Assembly: GCA_015501605.1 (NCBI GenBank)
Contig: JADNRZ010000019.1
Location: 496,001-560,000, forward strand
DNA from: Panaeolus papilionaceus
Lineage: Eukaryota > Basidiomycota > Agaricomycetes > Agaricales
Length of the DNA stretch: 64,000 nucleotides
Direction of reading: 5' to 3'
A program made the translations under genes and the position numbers. The notes beneath the pieces were generated by a model. The model did not search any database. It had not been told where the DNA came from and saw only the letters and a program-made list of their open reading frames with translations. Position 1 is the first letter of the stretch; each line of letters starts with the position of its first letter. Shown piece by piece: positions 35,086 through 45,900 of this stretch.

Positions 35086-36765
35086 TCAAGTGCTTTTTAC
35101 ACAGGACACATAAACTAATTTGCCATGGTTCTTATTGTGAACAGGTGCAAAGTATGTTGTACGACTCTGCCCCATTGGCCCACCATAGATCAACGGAAGT
35201 TTCTTGATCCTGACCCCAGCTCTGTATCCACAAACCACATGTACAAGCATGTCCCACATGCTCTTGTATGAGTTGTCTTCCTGCCTGAAGTCCATCAATG
35301 TACTGGTCAGTGTACTATGCAGCTCCAATGTATCCACCGAAGGACACTCAGTCGCAATCAAGTTTATCATCAGGTGCTAAAGACACATCAAAATGAGAGA
35401 TAGATCGAGAAATTAAACTTACAAGAGGGGTCATTGTATTGGAGGATGATTTGTTTTCATCGTCAGCAGTGTCCCTCGGTAAACTGGATTCAAGGAGTGC
35501 ATAGGAAATGCCAAAACATAGATGCTTTAGCAATACGAATTGTTGTAAAGCCGTTTGGACTTCTGAATTCCAGCACCATTCTTCTCTGTAATCACAATGA
35601 AGCACAAGCGTCTTGAGACTCCGACAATGATTGACCATCGCATCATGATAAAACAAGCGGGCCATCTCCATTCGTCGATTGATATGACTGGCGGGCTTTC
35701 TTGCAGAACAAAGTCTGAAAGAGACCAGACCGCAGTATGATTTAAGGTAACCGAGGAGGCTGTCAGAAACACGATCGATGTTAATATGCGTAAGAGTGAC
35801 TTGACACTCTGTCAATTCTCTCCAAAACCTTTCGAATTCATTGACATGTCCAATGGCAGGGTTCCAAAAATCGCGACTGTCAGATATGTCCAAGACCTTT
35901 AGATGTTGTACGTGAGGGAGGAAGGGTAGCAGCGAAGGGCAACTTCGTAGTTTCAGATTTGTCAAAGGTAAAATAATCCCTTCTGAAGCGCAAGGTTTGA
36001 GGAGCGTTAGCAGCTCGCCGTAGCTTTCGCACCGCACTGAGAAGCTATGAAGATGTGGAGATTGTATGAGAGAAATTCCTATGTGTTCTGCAGGTGACGT
36101 GGGACTTAGCACATCAAGGTTGGCGTAATGAATCGATGTGAGGTCGCGAAAACGTCCTAATATGGGTAAGGGTGGTGCGTCCATGATAACGAGGTTAAGG
36201 TCTTCGAGTTTCTGATATTTTGTCACAACTTCCGCCACTGGGGTCATGAATGCCATGTTGTCAAAGACGTGAATCTCCCATCTTCCAAAAGCCAATGAAC
36301 ATGTATAATGACGAAAATAACTACCAGAAATGCTCACCTGATGCGCTGTATGTGGTTCAGTCGAGATAATGCGGAGAGAAGAAGGTTGAGATACACGCTA
36401 TCACGGCCTGGATCTTGGGTTTGATTGTCGGATTTTCTGTCTATCAAGCTTCTCGATAACGTGGATATCCACAAAGTTTTGATAGCGTAAAGAGGCGGCG
36501 ACATTAGAGCATGACCTGATAGAATATTTAACACATCCAAAACGTCGTCCTTGTCTCCATTGATGATAACCTTGTCAACGACAAGAGCTGCAAACGTCCC
36601 GGCCAGTGTCTTGCACGTCAAGCGCAAGTGTTTCCACTCGTGACGACTCAGCTAAGCAGCGTCGTTAACAGGAGTCTGAATGTAATTTTTACCTCGCCAG
36701 ATTAATTCACTTACATATTGTGCGACTAGGAGGAGGAGTTCAGGAAAGAGTGAGTCAAGCTGCAT
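35086..36765 (-). CDS. F-box/LRR-like protein
   Basis: Four exons: 36765-36715, 36651-36338, 36281-35423 and 35376-35086. Total 1,515 nt, 504 residues. The N-terminus MQLDSLFPELLLLVAQY-LSRHEWKHLRLTCKTL has F-box-like spacing (L-F-P-E-L, then L-R-L-T-C-K). Irregular leucine-rich repeats follow: LEDLNLVIMD, LTSIHYANLD, LTNLKLRSCPSL, LKVLDISDS, VTLTHINIDR, LVSFRLCSA, LKTLVLHCDYREEWCWN, LKHLCFGIS. By family inference it would be an SCF-type adaptor or an uncharacterised LRR protein. It shares the segment S-L-L-x-Y-L-x-S-Y-x-G-L and x-W-C-(W/F)-N-S with the gene at 39.4-41.0 kb, so the two are paralogues. The last exon reaches close to the repeat block at 34-35 kb, and its final 20 residues may be repeat-derived. 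Confidence 0.68.
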
Positions 36766-37964
36766 GGTGACGGTCAAGAGGCTTGAAACCCACAACTGAA
36801 TGATAGTCCATATATACAGAGGGAAATGTTTCGTATGAGTCTCAAGGTTGGTCCGGGGGTTCAAAAAAGAAAAATATGGGGTGCGATTTTTACTATATTT
36901 CAGAAAACTCCCAATATAGTAATATTACGTCATCGTTTTATCCTTTCTCGTTGACTCGACTCATCGCGAATTTCGAGCCCTATAAAATGAATGTTGTACT
37001 AAATAATATCTATATCCAGTCTCTGTATCCATTCTATATATAATATCCCTCCCAAATGGTCTCGTTTCCAACAAAAAATCACTATCCCGCCCAGTCTTCC
37101 TCCTTAATGCACTGAGTCGGTGCAGATATTTTGACATGGTTATATTGCGACATGGTGAGTGCTTACTTGGTCGAAAGACATGCGAGAGATCAAGGGGCGC
37201 GTTCGTGAAACTTCAACCAAAATTCACAGCGTTGACTGCAAGTCTGCAACTGTGGACTTGTAGTCAAAAGAGGCGCTTGTGGATTTGCTGCGGGCACAGT
37301 CGAAAGATGTACGCGTGGTTGTTATTGATGCAGCAATGTTTTACGTGGACGTTTAGAGACGGATTCTTCATGGGGGGTACACCATTTGGACTTTTGCTGA
37401 ATATATCATAACCGCAAGAAACAGTACGGGAACTCATTTTTTGATAACTACTGGACCTGACATTCTCTGGAAAGGGAAATACTTCTTACCAGGAGACTTC
37501 CAGGACGATATCTTCCCACAAAACTTCAACTGGTCCACACATTTGAGAAGGAAGGACGAAAGTAGTATGGGGATCTTCAATTGCCGCACAAGGGCGTAGA
37601 ATATGGCCCAAAGGAGGACTGAGTAGATGCCTGGCCATGGAATCTGAACCCTCCGAAATTTTTGGGCCCACTCACCAATTCATATGTCCTCAGGTCTAAT
37701 TTAAACTAGCGAAACGGCTTATCATGACGTGTTGATTCAAGATATTTTAATCTTTCAATATCATATCAGGGTTGAGCACTAATCGTTATGTTCCTTGACG
37801 CTCATTGAAGTGCTCAGCTTATTTACTCAATTATCGAATAAACGCGTGTTGCAGCAGATAAAGTAGTATCTCGTCTCGACCCGTCCCGCACAGAATCCGT
37901 CAGTTCGCCACTATGTCACGTTCCCATTGAATGGCTTTGTTATCAATTTGTTCCTGTCAATGTC
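36766..37964. other. Intergenic with a possible gene relic
   Basis: One frame on the plus strand from about 37156 to 37599 reads coding-like sequence in pieces separated by four stops (YLVERHARDQGARS; KEALVDLLRAQSKDVRVVVI; GGYTIWTFAEYIITARNST; TGPDILWKGKYFLPGDFQ). No family was recognised, and introns could not be placed to remove the stops. It may be a degenerate gene or an unresolved multi-exon gene. The rest (36850-37100, AT-rich, and 37680-37960) shows nothing. Confidence 0.3.
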
Positions 37965-39107
37965 ATGGCAATTTCCACAGTATATATGAATTGTCTGGGG
38001 CAAATCTCAACACTGCCCTCGCTTTTCCCATTCACATCTTGGCGACGGAACGATCCTCTTATGATCATGGAAGACCTACCAGAGCCCTTTCTTCCTCCTG
38101 AACTGGAGCGCAAGATCTTTGAAATGGCGTTTGATCCAAACGACCCATGCACGGCGAAGCTTATGTTGTTTGTAGCCAAACGCATTTTGGAATGGTGGGA
38201 GTCATATCGGCTATCTCATCCCCGAGCACCACAATCAGCTCACGCTATACCAGGATCCGCCCCCTGATGTACAGCGTTTTTGATCAGGGATGCATAAAGC
38301 CATTCCCCGACTTTGGACTCCCAACAACGCCAAATGCCAAGGAAATTGGGACATACGCGCGCAGCATGCTTTTGGGACATGTCCACAAGAGCCCTGAGGA
38401 CATCTGTGACTTTCTGCGACACAGCCCGAACGTGCGCAATCTAGCGGTTTGGTATAACCAGCCACTGCGACACATCATCCCAGCGCTAAAACGGCTCCAA
38501 AACCTACGGATACTTTCCGGAGATTTCGATAATATCCCCAGAGAGGAGCCCCCCTTCGTCAACTTAACGCAGATGGAAATGCTTGAACCCTCCCGCGATT
38601 TCCCGTTTGATGTTCTCGGGTCATTCAGTTGCCTAACCCATCTTTCGATGTATTGCTTCGCCCCTCAGAAATACGACGCGCGCGTCTTAGCGGACGCCAT
38701 CGATTCTTGCTCGCAACTGATCGTGTGCTGTCTATACTCGAGCTCAGGGGTATCAATGAACCCAGAGATATGTGGACTGGTCCAGGAACGTGATCGCATC
38801 GTGATGCTGGACTCGACTATGAGCAACACCGACGACTGGATATCTGGGGCGTATGGATTTCTCGATTGCTGGCAATATGCTGAACGTGTTGTCGTCGCCC
38901 GTAAGAGTAAGTACAGCCAGATATCGAGTTCTACCCTTATAATATCTCTGACCGTTGACGTGAATTCCAGGCAATTACTTCAAGGCAGAGGTGCCCCACA
39001 ACCAATATTTTAACCTAGCATTTGATTGGTGCCAAAACTTGACTGAGAGAGGCATGGAGTGGTACGTCACTGTACAATCTGCACCTCTTCGACTGCCGCA
39101 GTATTAA
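37965..39107 (+). CDS. F-box-like protein, function unknown
   Basis: Exons 37965-38194, 38239-38906 and 38971-39107 join in frame to 344 residues. Residues 35-75 contain EPFLPPELERKIFEMAF, DPNDPCTAKLMLFVAKRIL, the F-box-like start common in agaricomycete proteins (L-P-P-E-L-E-x-x-I-F). Then RPLMYSVFD and leucine-rich stretches (SPNVRNLAVWYNQ, LKRLQNLRILSGDFD, LTQMEMLEPS, LTHLSMYCFA). The C-terminus GNYFKAEVPHNQYFNLAFDW comes from a short last exon with a good acceptor. The first intron (44 nt, gtggga...aatcag) is inferred because the frame changes between the F-box and the following part, and its exact borders are uncertain. The start may instead be an ATG near 38060. A frameshift is the alternative to the first intron. 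Confidence 0.6.
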
Positions 39108-39411
39108 GAAGGTATTGGAAAGAATCAGGGTCAGGCTGGACATTTATACATATACATTATTTGACTATTCCTACGCGAACTGCCTCAACACCCTCTGAAG
39201 TAATTTTAAATTGTACAATATTATTAATACTATTTGATTCCTAGTCCATTCCGTTGTAATCGTATTTTTAAACTTTTGGAAATTCCAGTGTATACGTACA
39301 CCTACCCTGGTCAGAGTTCGAGATGACTACCTTGCATCATCGAGCTCCTAAACCAGACACCACCGCGCTCTTTGTCGTACTTCGGCACATAGTCGCGAGC
39401 AGGAGTTGTGA
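39108..39411. other. Intergenic spacer between convergent genes
   Basis: About 300 bp, AT-rich at 39200-39250. No gene or repeat was recognised. It holds the 3' ends of the F-box-like gene (left) and the minus-strand LRR gene (right). Confidence 0.4.
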
Positions 39412-40957
39412 TTACCCGGTGCTGAACTGCAGACCGACTAGCCCGGGTTGGGGTATGTTCAGAAGTCTTGCCCGATTCTTCACCACCTTCTTCGTTTTCG
39501 TTTGCTTCTTCAATACCTTCGTCGAGAGGACCGAATGTGGGACACTCTTGGAGATTTCGCGGTTAACGCGATAGAGATGTCCGTAAGACGAAGGTGATAG
39601 AACGGAAGCCGCTGACGAGTAGCGACTGACGTCAGACTCGGTAGATGAAATGGTGAGGTGAGTGAGGGATGGTAAGGTCGTCGTCGTGTCTAGGAGGTTC
39701 CTCTGAAAATAAAATTAGAATTGATGGATAATAATAGCTTCATGGAAAAATAGCTTACCACAGCGTCCTTGGGTTTACCCCTGTCTCTCCCTCGTGCTTC
39801 GTGGGGAGGTGAGGTAGCAGGTATGCCCACCTCAGCACCACGGACAGCCAGCTTCAAGCTCTTGAGATTCTTCAATTCCCCGATCGTCTCCTTGTTCCTC
39901 GAGTTAAAGCACCAGCCACCCTCAAACCTGGGCTCAATCACCAACACCTCCAACGTGTTGCGATGGAGTGGAAGAGCTTCAACGTAGAATGTTTCAGCAA
40001 GACGTTCGCTCTCCTCCTTCGTTCCACTGGGGCCGTCAGCACCAGTCAAAACCAGTTTCTTCAAGCCAGAGTATGAGGAGAGGTAGGTCAAGAGCGACGG
40101 GCATACAGCGTCTGTGGAGAGACTTGATATCCGGATTGATGACTCGCGGAGAGCCTCAAATATTTCAGTTGGAGTTGACGAATAGGGGGTGATGCGTTCC
40201 ACAAGCGAGATACGTGCGTCGTCAGAGAGATCGTTGGAGACGTCTTTGTGGGGATGAAGCGTCTCATATAGCGACAGCGATTTCAAGAAGCGGAGATGGG
40301 GGAGAGTATACTCGTCTAAACGTACACACCAACCTCGCAGGGCAAGATGCTCCAAGCTGAGAGGTGTGAAAACATAGGGCGTGGAGGAATGACGTGACGC
40401 TTTAGAGGTGGAGGAGGATTCGTTGCCCGTGTCGCTGTCATGTGTGATGTCCGTTACATAGAAGGTCGTGGAGGGTGCATGTTTCAGTATCAACACGGTA
40501 GGTTCCGCTGTCCACGTCAAGAGTTTGGAGGTTTGGAGAGTTGTGGATGAGTGTGCGAAGACCGGGGATGATGAGTTCTCGGTAAAAGGGGCAACATCCG
40601 GTGATCACAATATGACGGAGATTTGTGAGTTGTTCCAGACGAAGAGACGCTGCAGAACCCCCGCCCAGCGAGATCTTGAGAGAGGACAAGTGCGGCAGCG
40701 AAGCGAGGGCATCCATTACGACAGATTTGGCCCATTCAGGGTCATTCATCCCAAACTGCCACCTAGAAGTAAACCGGATCATGAGGCTTTGTAGCGGGTG
40801 AAAGAGAAATCAAATATGCGTACCAAACGCTTTCCACCTTGGTCAAGGAGCAAATCGCCAAACCAAGATGGGCTAATAATCCTCGATTAACGATGTGTTC
40901 TTCAGCGAGAGGTCCACGACTGCGCGAACGAGATCCGCGACTAGCGTTGCGTTCCAT
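39412..40957 (-). CDS. LRR protein with repeat-derived 5' end
   Basis: Four exons: 40957-40824, 40762-40458, 40399-39759 and 39702-39412. Total 1,371 nt, 456 residues. A 58-nt intron (gtaacg...taaag) resolves what first looks like a frameshift near 40450. Leucine-rich segments: LPHLSSLKISLGG, LTNLRHIVITGC, SPNLQTLDVDSG, LSLEHLALRGW, LPHLRFLKSLSL, LLTYLSSYSGLKKLVLTG, NTLEVLVIEPRFEGGWCFNS, LKNLKSLKLAV, LPSLTHLTIS. Paralogous to the gene at 35.1-36.8 kb, but the F-box-like N-terminus is missing. Instead the 5' exon is Arg/Ser-rich (MERNASRGSRSRSRGP) and begins about 30 bp from the dispersed repeat at 40.98-41.50 kb. The upstream part and original promoter may therefore have been lost to the repeat. 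It may be a pseudogene despite its open frame. Confidence 0.55.
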
Positions 40958-40979
40958 TGATCGTGACCGCGACCTGACG

Positions 40980-41503
40980 CCGAGGATGAGAATAAGATTG
41001 TTCGAGTGACGGCTGAGCGCTGAGCAGTGGCTCTTGACAAACATTGCCAAACTTCTCCGCCTTCGCCCTTCTCCTTCGCTCCTTCGCCGCTCCCTCATCG
41101 TCGCCATCGTCGTCGACCATCGGTCGCGTCCACAAGGACGTTTTCATTGAAGGAACGACAACGATATCTTATAGTAGGTTTTATTTTTGCCCTAGCTTGT
41201 GCCGCATGGCGTGAACTGGAATGAGGTGAGGAACGTGAAGACAAGGTGCCAGTGATGATCGGTGTTACTCATTTCACTGCGCTAAATCAATAGCCTTGGA
41301 AGTATCCAAGGGTGATGATCCTCGTGCTCCCTCGTGCCGCTGAGTGGGGCTGAGACGATGGTTCAATGTTCAAGCTTTAGTTCCTGTTACATTCCACTGG
41401 CAGGCGTGGAAAAAAGGCCGTCAATAAATATGTTGAAAAATGCGACTCTGATTGCAGGTCGACATCACGACTTTTACCCTTTTGTTATCTGACGCTTTCC
41501 ACG
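40980..41503. repeat. Dispersed noncoding repeat, intact-looking copy
   Basis: About 520 bp matching 34365-34850 and, more weakly, 24270-24350. This copy is CpG-rich where the 34-kb copy has TG or CA. No coding potential shared between copies and no terminal repeats. It ends 50 bp before the insertion point of the 8.7-kb Gypsy element. Confidence 0.7.
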
Positions 41504-41552
41504 ACACACTTAGCTGCTCCTCACGCCTCTACTTTACCATACTCAACTGCGT

Positions 41553-42343
41553 TGATGGTGAGCGCGACGGTAGGAGGAGGAATGGGCAATGAACACAAAA
41601 CCAAAATGTGGGTGTGAAATGTAGTGTGAGGGTGAGGGCGTTGGTGAGTGAGGTGAGTGATGAGAATGAGCGCTCGTGTACGGGTTCGTGGGGTCCGGAG
41701 AGCTGAGGTTTGAAGAGGTAAGCTGGGGGCGATGGGGAGAGGTTCAGGTCGGCGACGGCGGCACTGAGAGACGAAACGAAGCGATTACAGGGCAGAAACC
41801 GACGACGGCGGCGACTAGGAACGATAGCCAACGACGGTGGCTACGTAGGACGACGAAGAGACGAAGAAAAACCAAGAAACTCGAACCAGACACGGCTGGT
41901 GACGCTGAGGGACTGAGAGACGACGAGAGACGATAGGAAACGAACCAGACGACGGCTGGTATGACTGCTACGATGAAACGAGGGTGAAACCAAGCTCAGA
42001 CACGAAATGTGGGCGGTAAGAATGATCTGCTTTTTCCAGGTAGGCTATGATACAAAGATATTGTAGCTACTGGAAAATGTATCTACAACATGAGAAAACA
42101 AGTGAATAATGATGGAGGTTGTCATATGAAACAAAGAAACAACAGATGGAACAATGGTTTTGAATAAATTAATGAAAAGAAGGCATGAAATTGTAAGGAT
42201 GGTTGGTAGTGCAGGCGTGATAGTGTGCGTGTGTGAGCGCTATACTAATGCCGTGGCCTAGGCGCTTGAACGGCAAGTCGCTGAATTAGTCCAAAAACGC
42301 ACAAAGGCGCGAAAACGGAGATAGATGGGCGCGCGGCTCATCA
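41553..42343 (-). repeat. 3' LTR of the 8.7-kb Gypsy element
   Basis: 791 bp, identical by eye to 49474-50264. It contains short frames (for example an 86-codon plus-strand frame at 41676) that recur in both LTRs and are not genes. Confidence 0.93.
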
Positions 42344-42906
42344 TATTCCCCTCTTGCTGAAACTGTGACTGTCCCCAGTCACCTACTATGAAGAATCTAC
42401 GAAGAAATATGAAGATAGCGAAAGAAAATAACAGAGGAACTGAAATAGAATGAAAAACAGCGATGTTGAATGAAATAAAGTGACCTGAGTATTGATGAAA
42501 TGTGAAACTAAAGGTGCACTACTGAGTGGAAAGGCAAAATTCGGGCGCAAAAATGAGTAAAACGGAGCATTGAAACAGTGGGGACGTGGCAAAGGAGTGT
42601 CAGGCAGCTATATACGAGTTGAATCGAATCAAAGATGGCCAATTTCGAATGAAAAACGACTGAGTAATGTTAAAATAAAATAAAGAAAAAAGGTGAACCC
42701 TCAGTAGATCTTCATAGGGTTACCGCGGCGTCGTAAACGAGCCGCGAAATGGAACGGGAATGGGGAATGAGAGTGATGGAATAAAATTAGGATAACGAAA
42801 AGGCAAGGGAATAGGGAGAAAACGACGAAAATGAAAAGAAAAAATCGAGAAAATGGGGAACTCAACATGTATCCCCCTCTTGCTGAAAAACCTTGACCCT
42901 CCGTGG
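42344..42906 (-). promoter_or_regulatory. 3' untranslated region with duplicated polypurine tract
   Basis: Noncoding between pol stop and 3' LTR. On the minus strand CAGCAAGAGGGGAATA abuts the LTR (about 42344-42359), which is the expected plus-strand primer. A second copy, CAGCAAGAGGGGGATACA, lies at about 42870-42887, directly after the pol stop. Confidence 0.6.
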
Positions 42907-45900
42907 TCAATCTTCCTCTTCTACTTCGTCCTCTGCTTCTACTACACCCTGTGGCTCAAGTAAGTCGTTCAGATCTTCGTCTTCTTCTACTGACTCTTCC
43001 ATCTCTTTCAGGCGTCGGCTTGATACATCCAGGATTTCGTCTAGAGGCGGGAGCGGAATGGATTGACGAGGGAAGTATGGGATTACACGAAAAGCGGCGA
43101 TGGGGCGATGAAGAAGGGTTCCGTCGAGCTCAGCGATGATGTAAGCACCTCCGCGGTTACGGGAAATGACGACTAAGGGGCCAAGATAGCGCGCGCGCAT
43201 TTTACGGTTGAGTGACTTCTCGATCGCTGTGTTTCGTATGAGAACGAGGCTGCCACGTTGGAAGTTGAAATCCTTGATGGTGCGCTGGAACTTGAGCTCA
43301 AATCGGCGTGCTGCTTCTAGTCTGGACTTGAATACACGTGAGTGGAGTCGTGAAAGGTCAGCGGGTCGCTTTTGGAGTGCAATGGCACGTCGTGCAATGA
43401 GATCGGTTGAAGATAGGATGGAATCGGGGGGAGGTAAGAGATACGAAGCCTCAGTGATGTCGAACGGAAGCAAGGGATGAGTGCCTGTGAGTGCAAAGTA
43501 AGGTGAGCAACCCATGCGGCGTCGTGTCGTGATCCGATCTGCCCAAAATACGTGACTAGCGACTTGAGACCACTTAGACTGATCACCATCGCAAGATTTG
43601 AATAAAGCCTGTCGTACGTCGAAATGTGGGCGCTCCACAAGACCGTTTGCGCGTGAATTGTACCCTGAGATGCGAATATGAACGATGTGGTACTTGGCTG
43701 CAAGATATTCGATGGCAGCGACGATTGGTGGACCATTATCGGTGACGATTTCGAGTAAAGCGCCATAGCGATGCAAGAGATCACGCTTGATCCATTCTCC
43801 TACTGTCTGAGCGGTTTCTCGACGAAGGGGGGCGAATTCTGGGAAGTGGGAGACTGAACAACGAGCCTGGATGATGTACTTGTAACCTCCGGACCGTGGT
43901 AGGTGCATAGTATCAAGATAAACCTTCGAGAATAAGGGAGCAGGTGAAGCGACAGTGGGAGGGATGAGGATGTTACGAGTCTGACGAAGTTGACATAAAT
44001 GGCAAGTTTTGATGAACCAGCTGACGTCGGCACCAAGCATAGGCCACCAGTAGCGTTCAGATATGAGAGAAAACGTCGCGTGGAAGCCGTGGTGTCCTAA
44101 ATGGTCGTGTGCGGCTTTGAGAATGAAAAGGCGTCGGTCGGGGTATACTACAAGCTTGTGCTGACCGTCTCCGCTTCGTTTCCAAAGGCGATCATGATCC
44201 AGAAAGAACTGCGCTGCAAAACGAATAAATGAGGCTCTTTCTTCATCGGGAACCGAGTCTGGAACGTTGAGCGTGCGGTGCCATTCTGGTACGAGTAAAA
44301 TTCGTTGGTCAAGGTGTTGAGCGCTAGGGGAACGAGGAACGATGGAGTATGGAGTCGTTTCACTGGTAGGAGCGGGATTTTGTGTTGAAGATGGGTTGGA
44401 GGGATCGAGAGACGATGGCTGAGGTATATTTTCGTGAATATAGACAGTAGCAGGTGGTTGTTCAATGATAGCGGTCGTTCTGGGGTTAAGAATATGCATG
44501 AAACCGTGAAGTTGGTCGATCCAATCGTCAAAGTCGCTGCTCTCGTCATCAGGAATGTCGTCAGGTTGACCTGGACGCCTAGAAAGACCATCGGGACCGG
44601 TGTGTTTGTTGCCAGGTATGTGAACAAGTGTGAAGTGGAACATGAGGATGGAGATAATCCAGCGGTTTATCGAAGCAGATGGGGAGATGTCGGGGTTAGA
44701 GAGCATACCTTTAATGTATTTAGCGTCGACTTCAACGATAAGATTGCGCAAACCGATGAGATGAAGCTTGAGGGCTTTGAAAGCGCGATAGAGGCCGTAA
44801 ATTTCGAGTTTAGCTTGAGAGAATCGAGATTCACGGGCGTTGAGAAGTAGGGAACCGAAACGAGAGAAATAACGAAGTTTGGGATTGGTGGAATCTTGCT
44901 GAGAGAGAATATAGCCAACAGCGGTCGCTGAAGTGTCGACTGAAAGGATAACAGGCGCGCTGGAGCTGTAATCGATAGGGCGGAGAGCTGGAGACGAAAG
45001 GATAGCCGATTTGAGGTCTTCTTGAGCGAGGATTTGTTCAGGACCGAAGAAAAATGGTACATTCTTTCTTGTGAGGTAAACGAGAGGGCTGGCACGATGG
45101 GAATAGTTCCTAACAAACATCCTACACTGCTGAGTGAGTCCTAAAAACGCTCGAACCTCTGTAAGCGTTTTACAAGGTCCCCAGTTGATGATTTTATCGA
45201 CTTTACTGGGATCGGGGAGTCGTCCTTCTGGTGTACAACGCTGGCCAACGATGAGGATCTCGGGAGCGCAAAGAATTGACTTAAAACCGGAGAACGTGCC
45301 ACCGCAGTACTTCATACGCTGGAGAACTCGATTGATGTTCTGAAGGTGCTCCCAAACGAAGCGTCGAATGCCTGGATTAAGTGGAATGGTCTCAAACGAA
45401 CCATTGGGAAGGGGATAACAAGTCTCTGGACCTCGAATCGGGACGTCGTCGATGTAAGGAATTGTAACGTGAGGAATTTCGGGACGGAGAATGAAGGTAA
45501 CATCATCATGGAAGATAGGAACGGAATTTGTCCAACCCATGGGCAAGGTAGTGAGTCGCATAGCTCCAAATGGTGTCTGAAAGGTGGTAAGGTCGCGTGA
45601 GTTCTCGTGAAGGGCGCGTTCGTCATATCCAACATAAAGATCCATCATGCCACCGCAGGCACGACTGGCAAACTGCTCTGTGAGTTGATCGGTGAACGGA
45701 GGGACTCCCGAATGAGCGATGGTGACAGCATTGAGAGGCTCGAGAGACTGAACGATGCGCAGAGATTTACCATCCTTTTTAACAACACAAAACCAGCGAG
45801 ATCGGTACGAAGAATTTGAATGCTGAAACACGCCAGCATCCATTTTCTTCTGAATAATTTCGCAGACTTGATCGTAGATGCCAGGAGGGATAGGGATGTT

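Noticed and set aside
40438..40520. Apparent frameshift in the LRR gene at 39.4-41.0 kb
   Set aside because: A 58-nt intron (40457 to 40400, gtaacg to taaag) joins the two frames without a break, so no mutation is needed.
41529..41936. Short frames in the LTR (minus 41529-41831, plus 41676-41936)
   Set aside because: The same frames recur in the second LTR at 49303-49752 and 49597-49857. They are repeat sequence, not genes.
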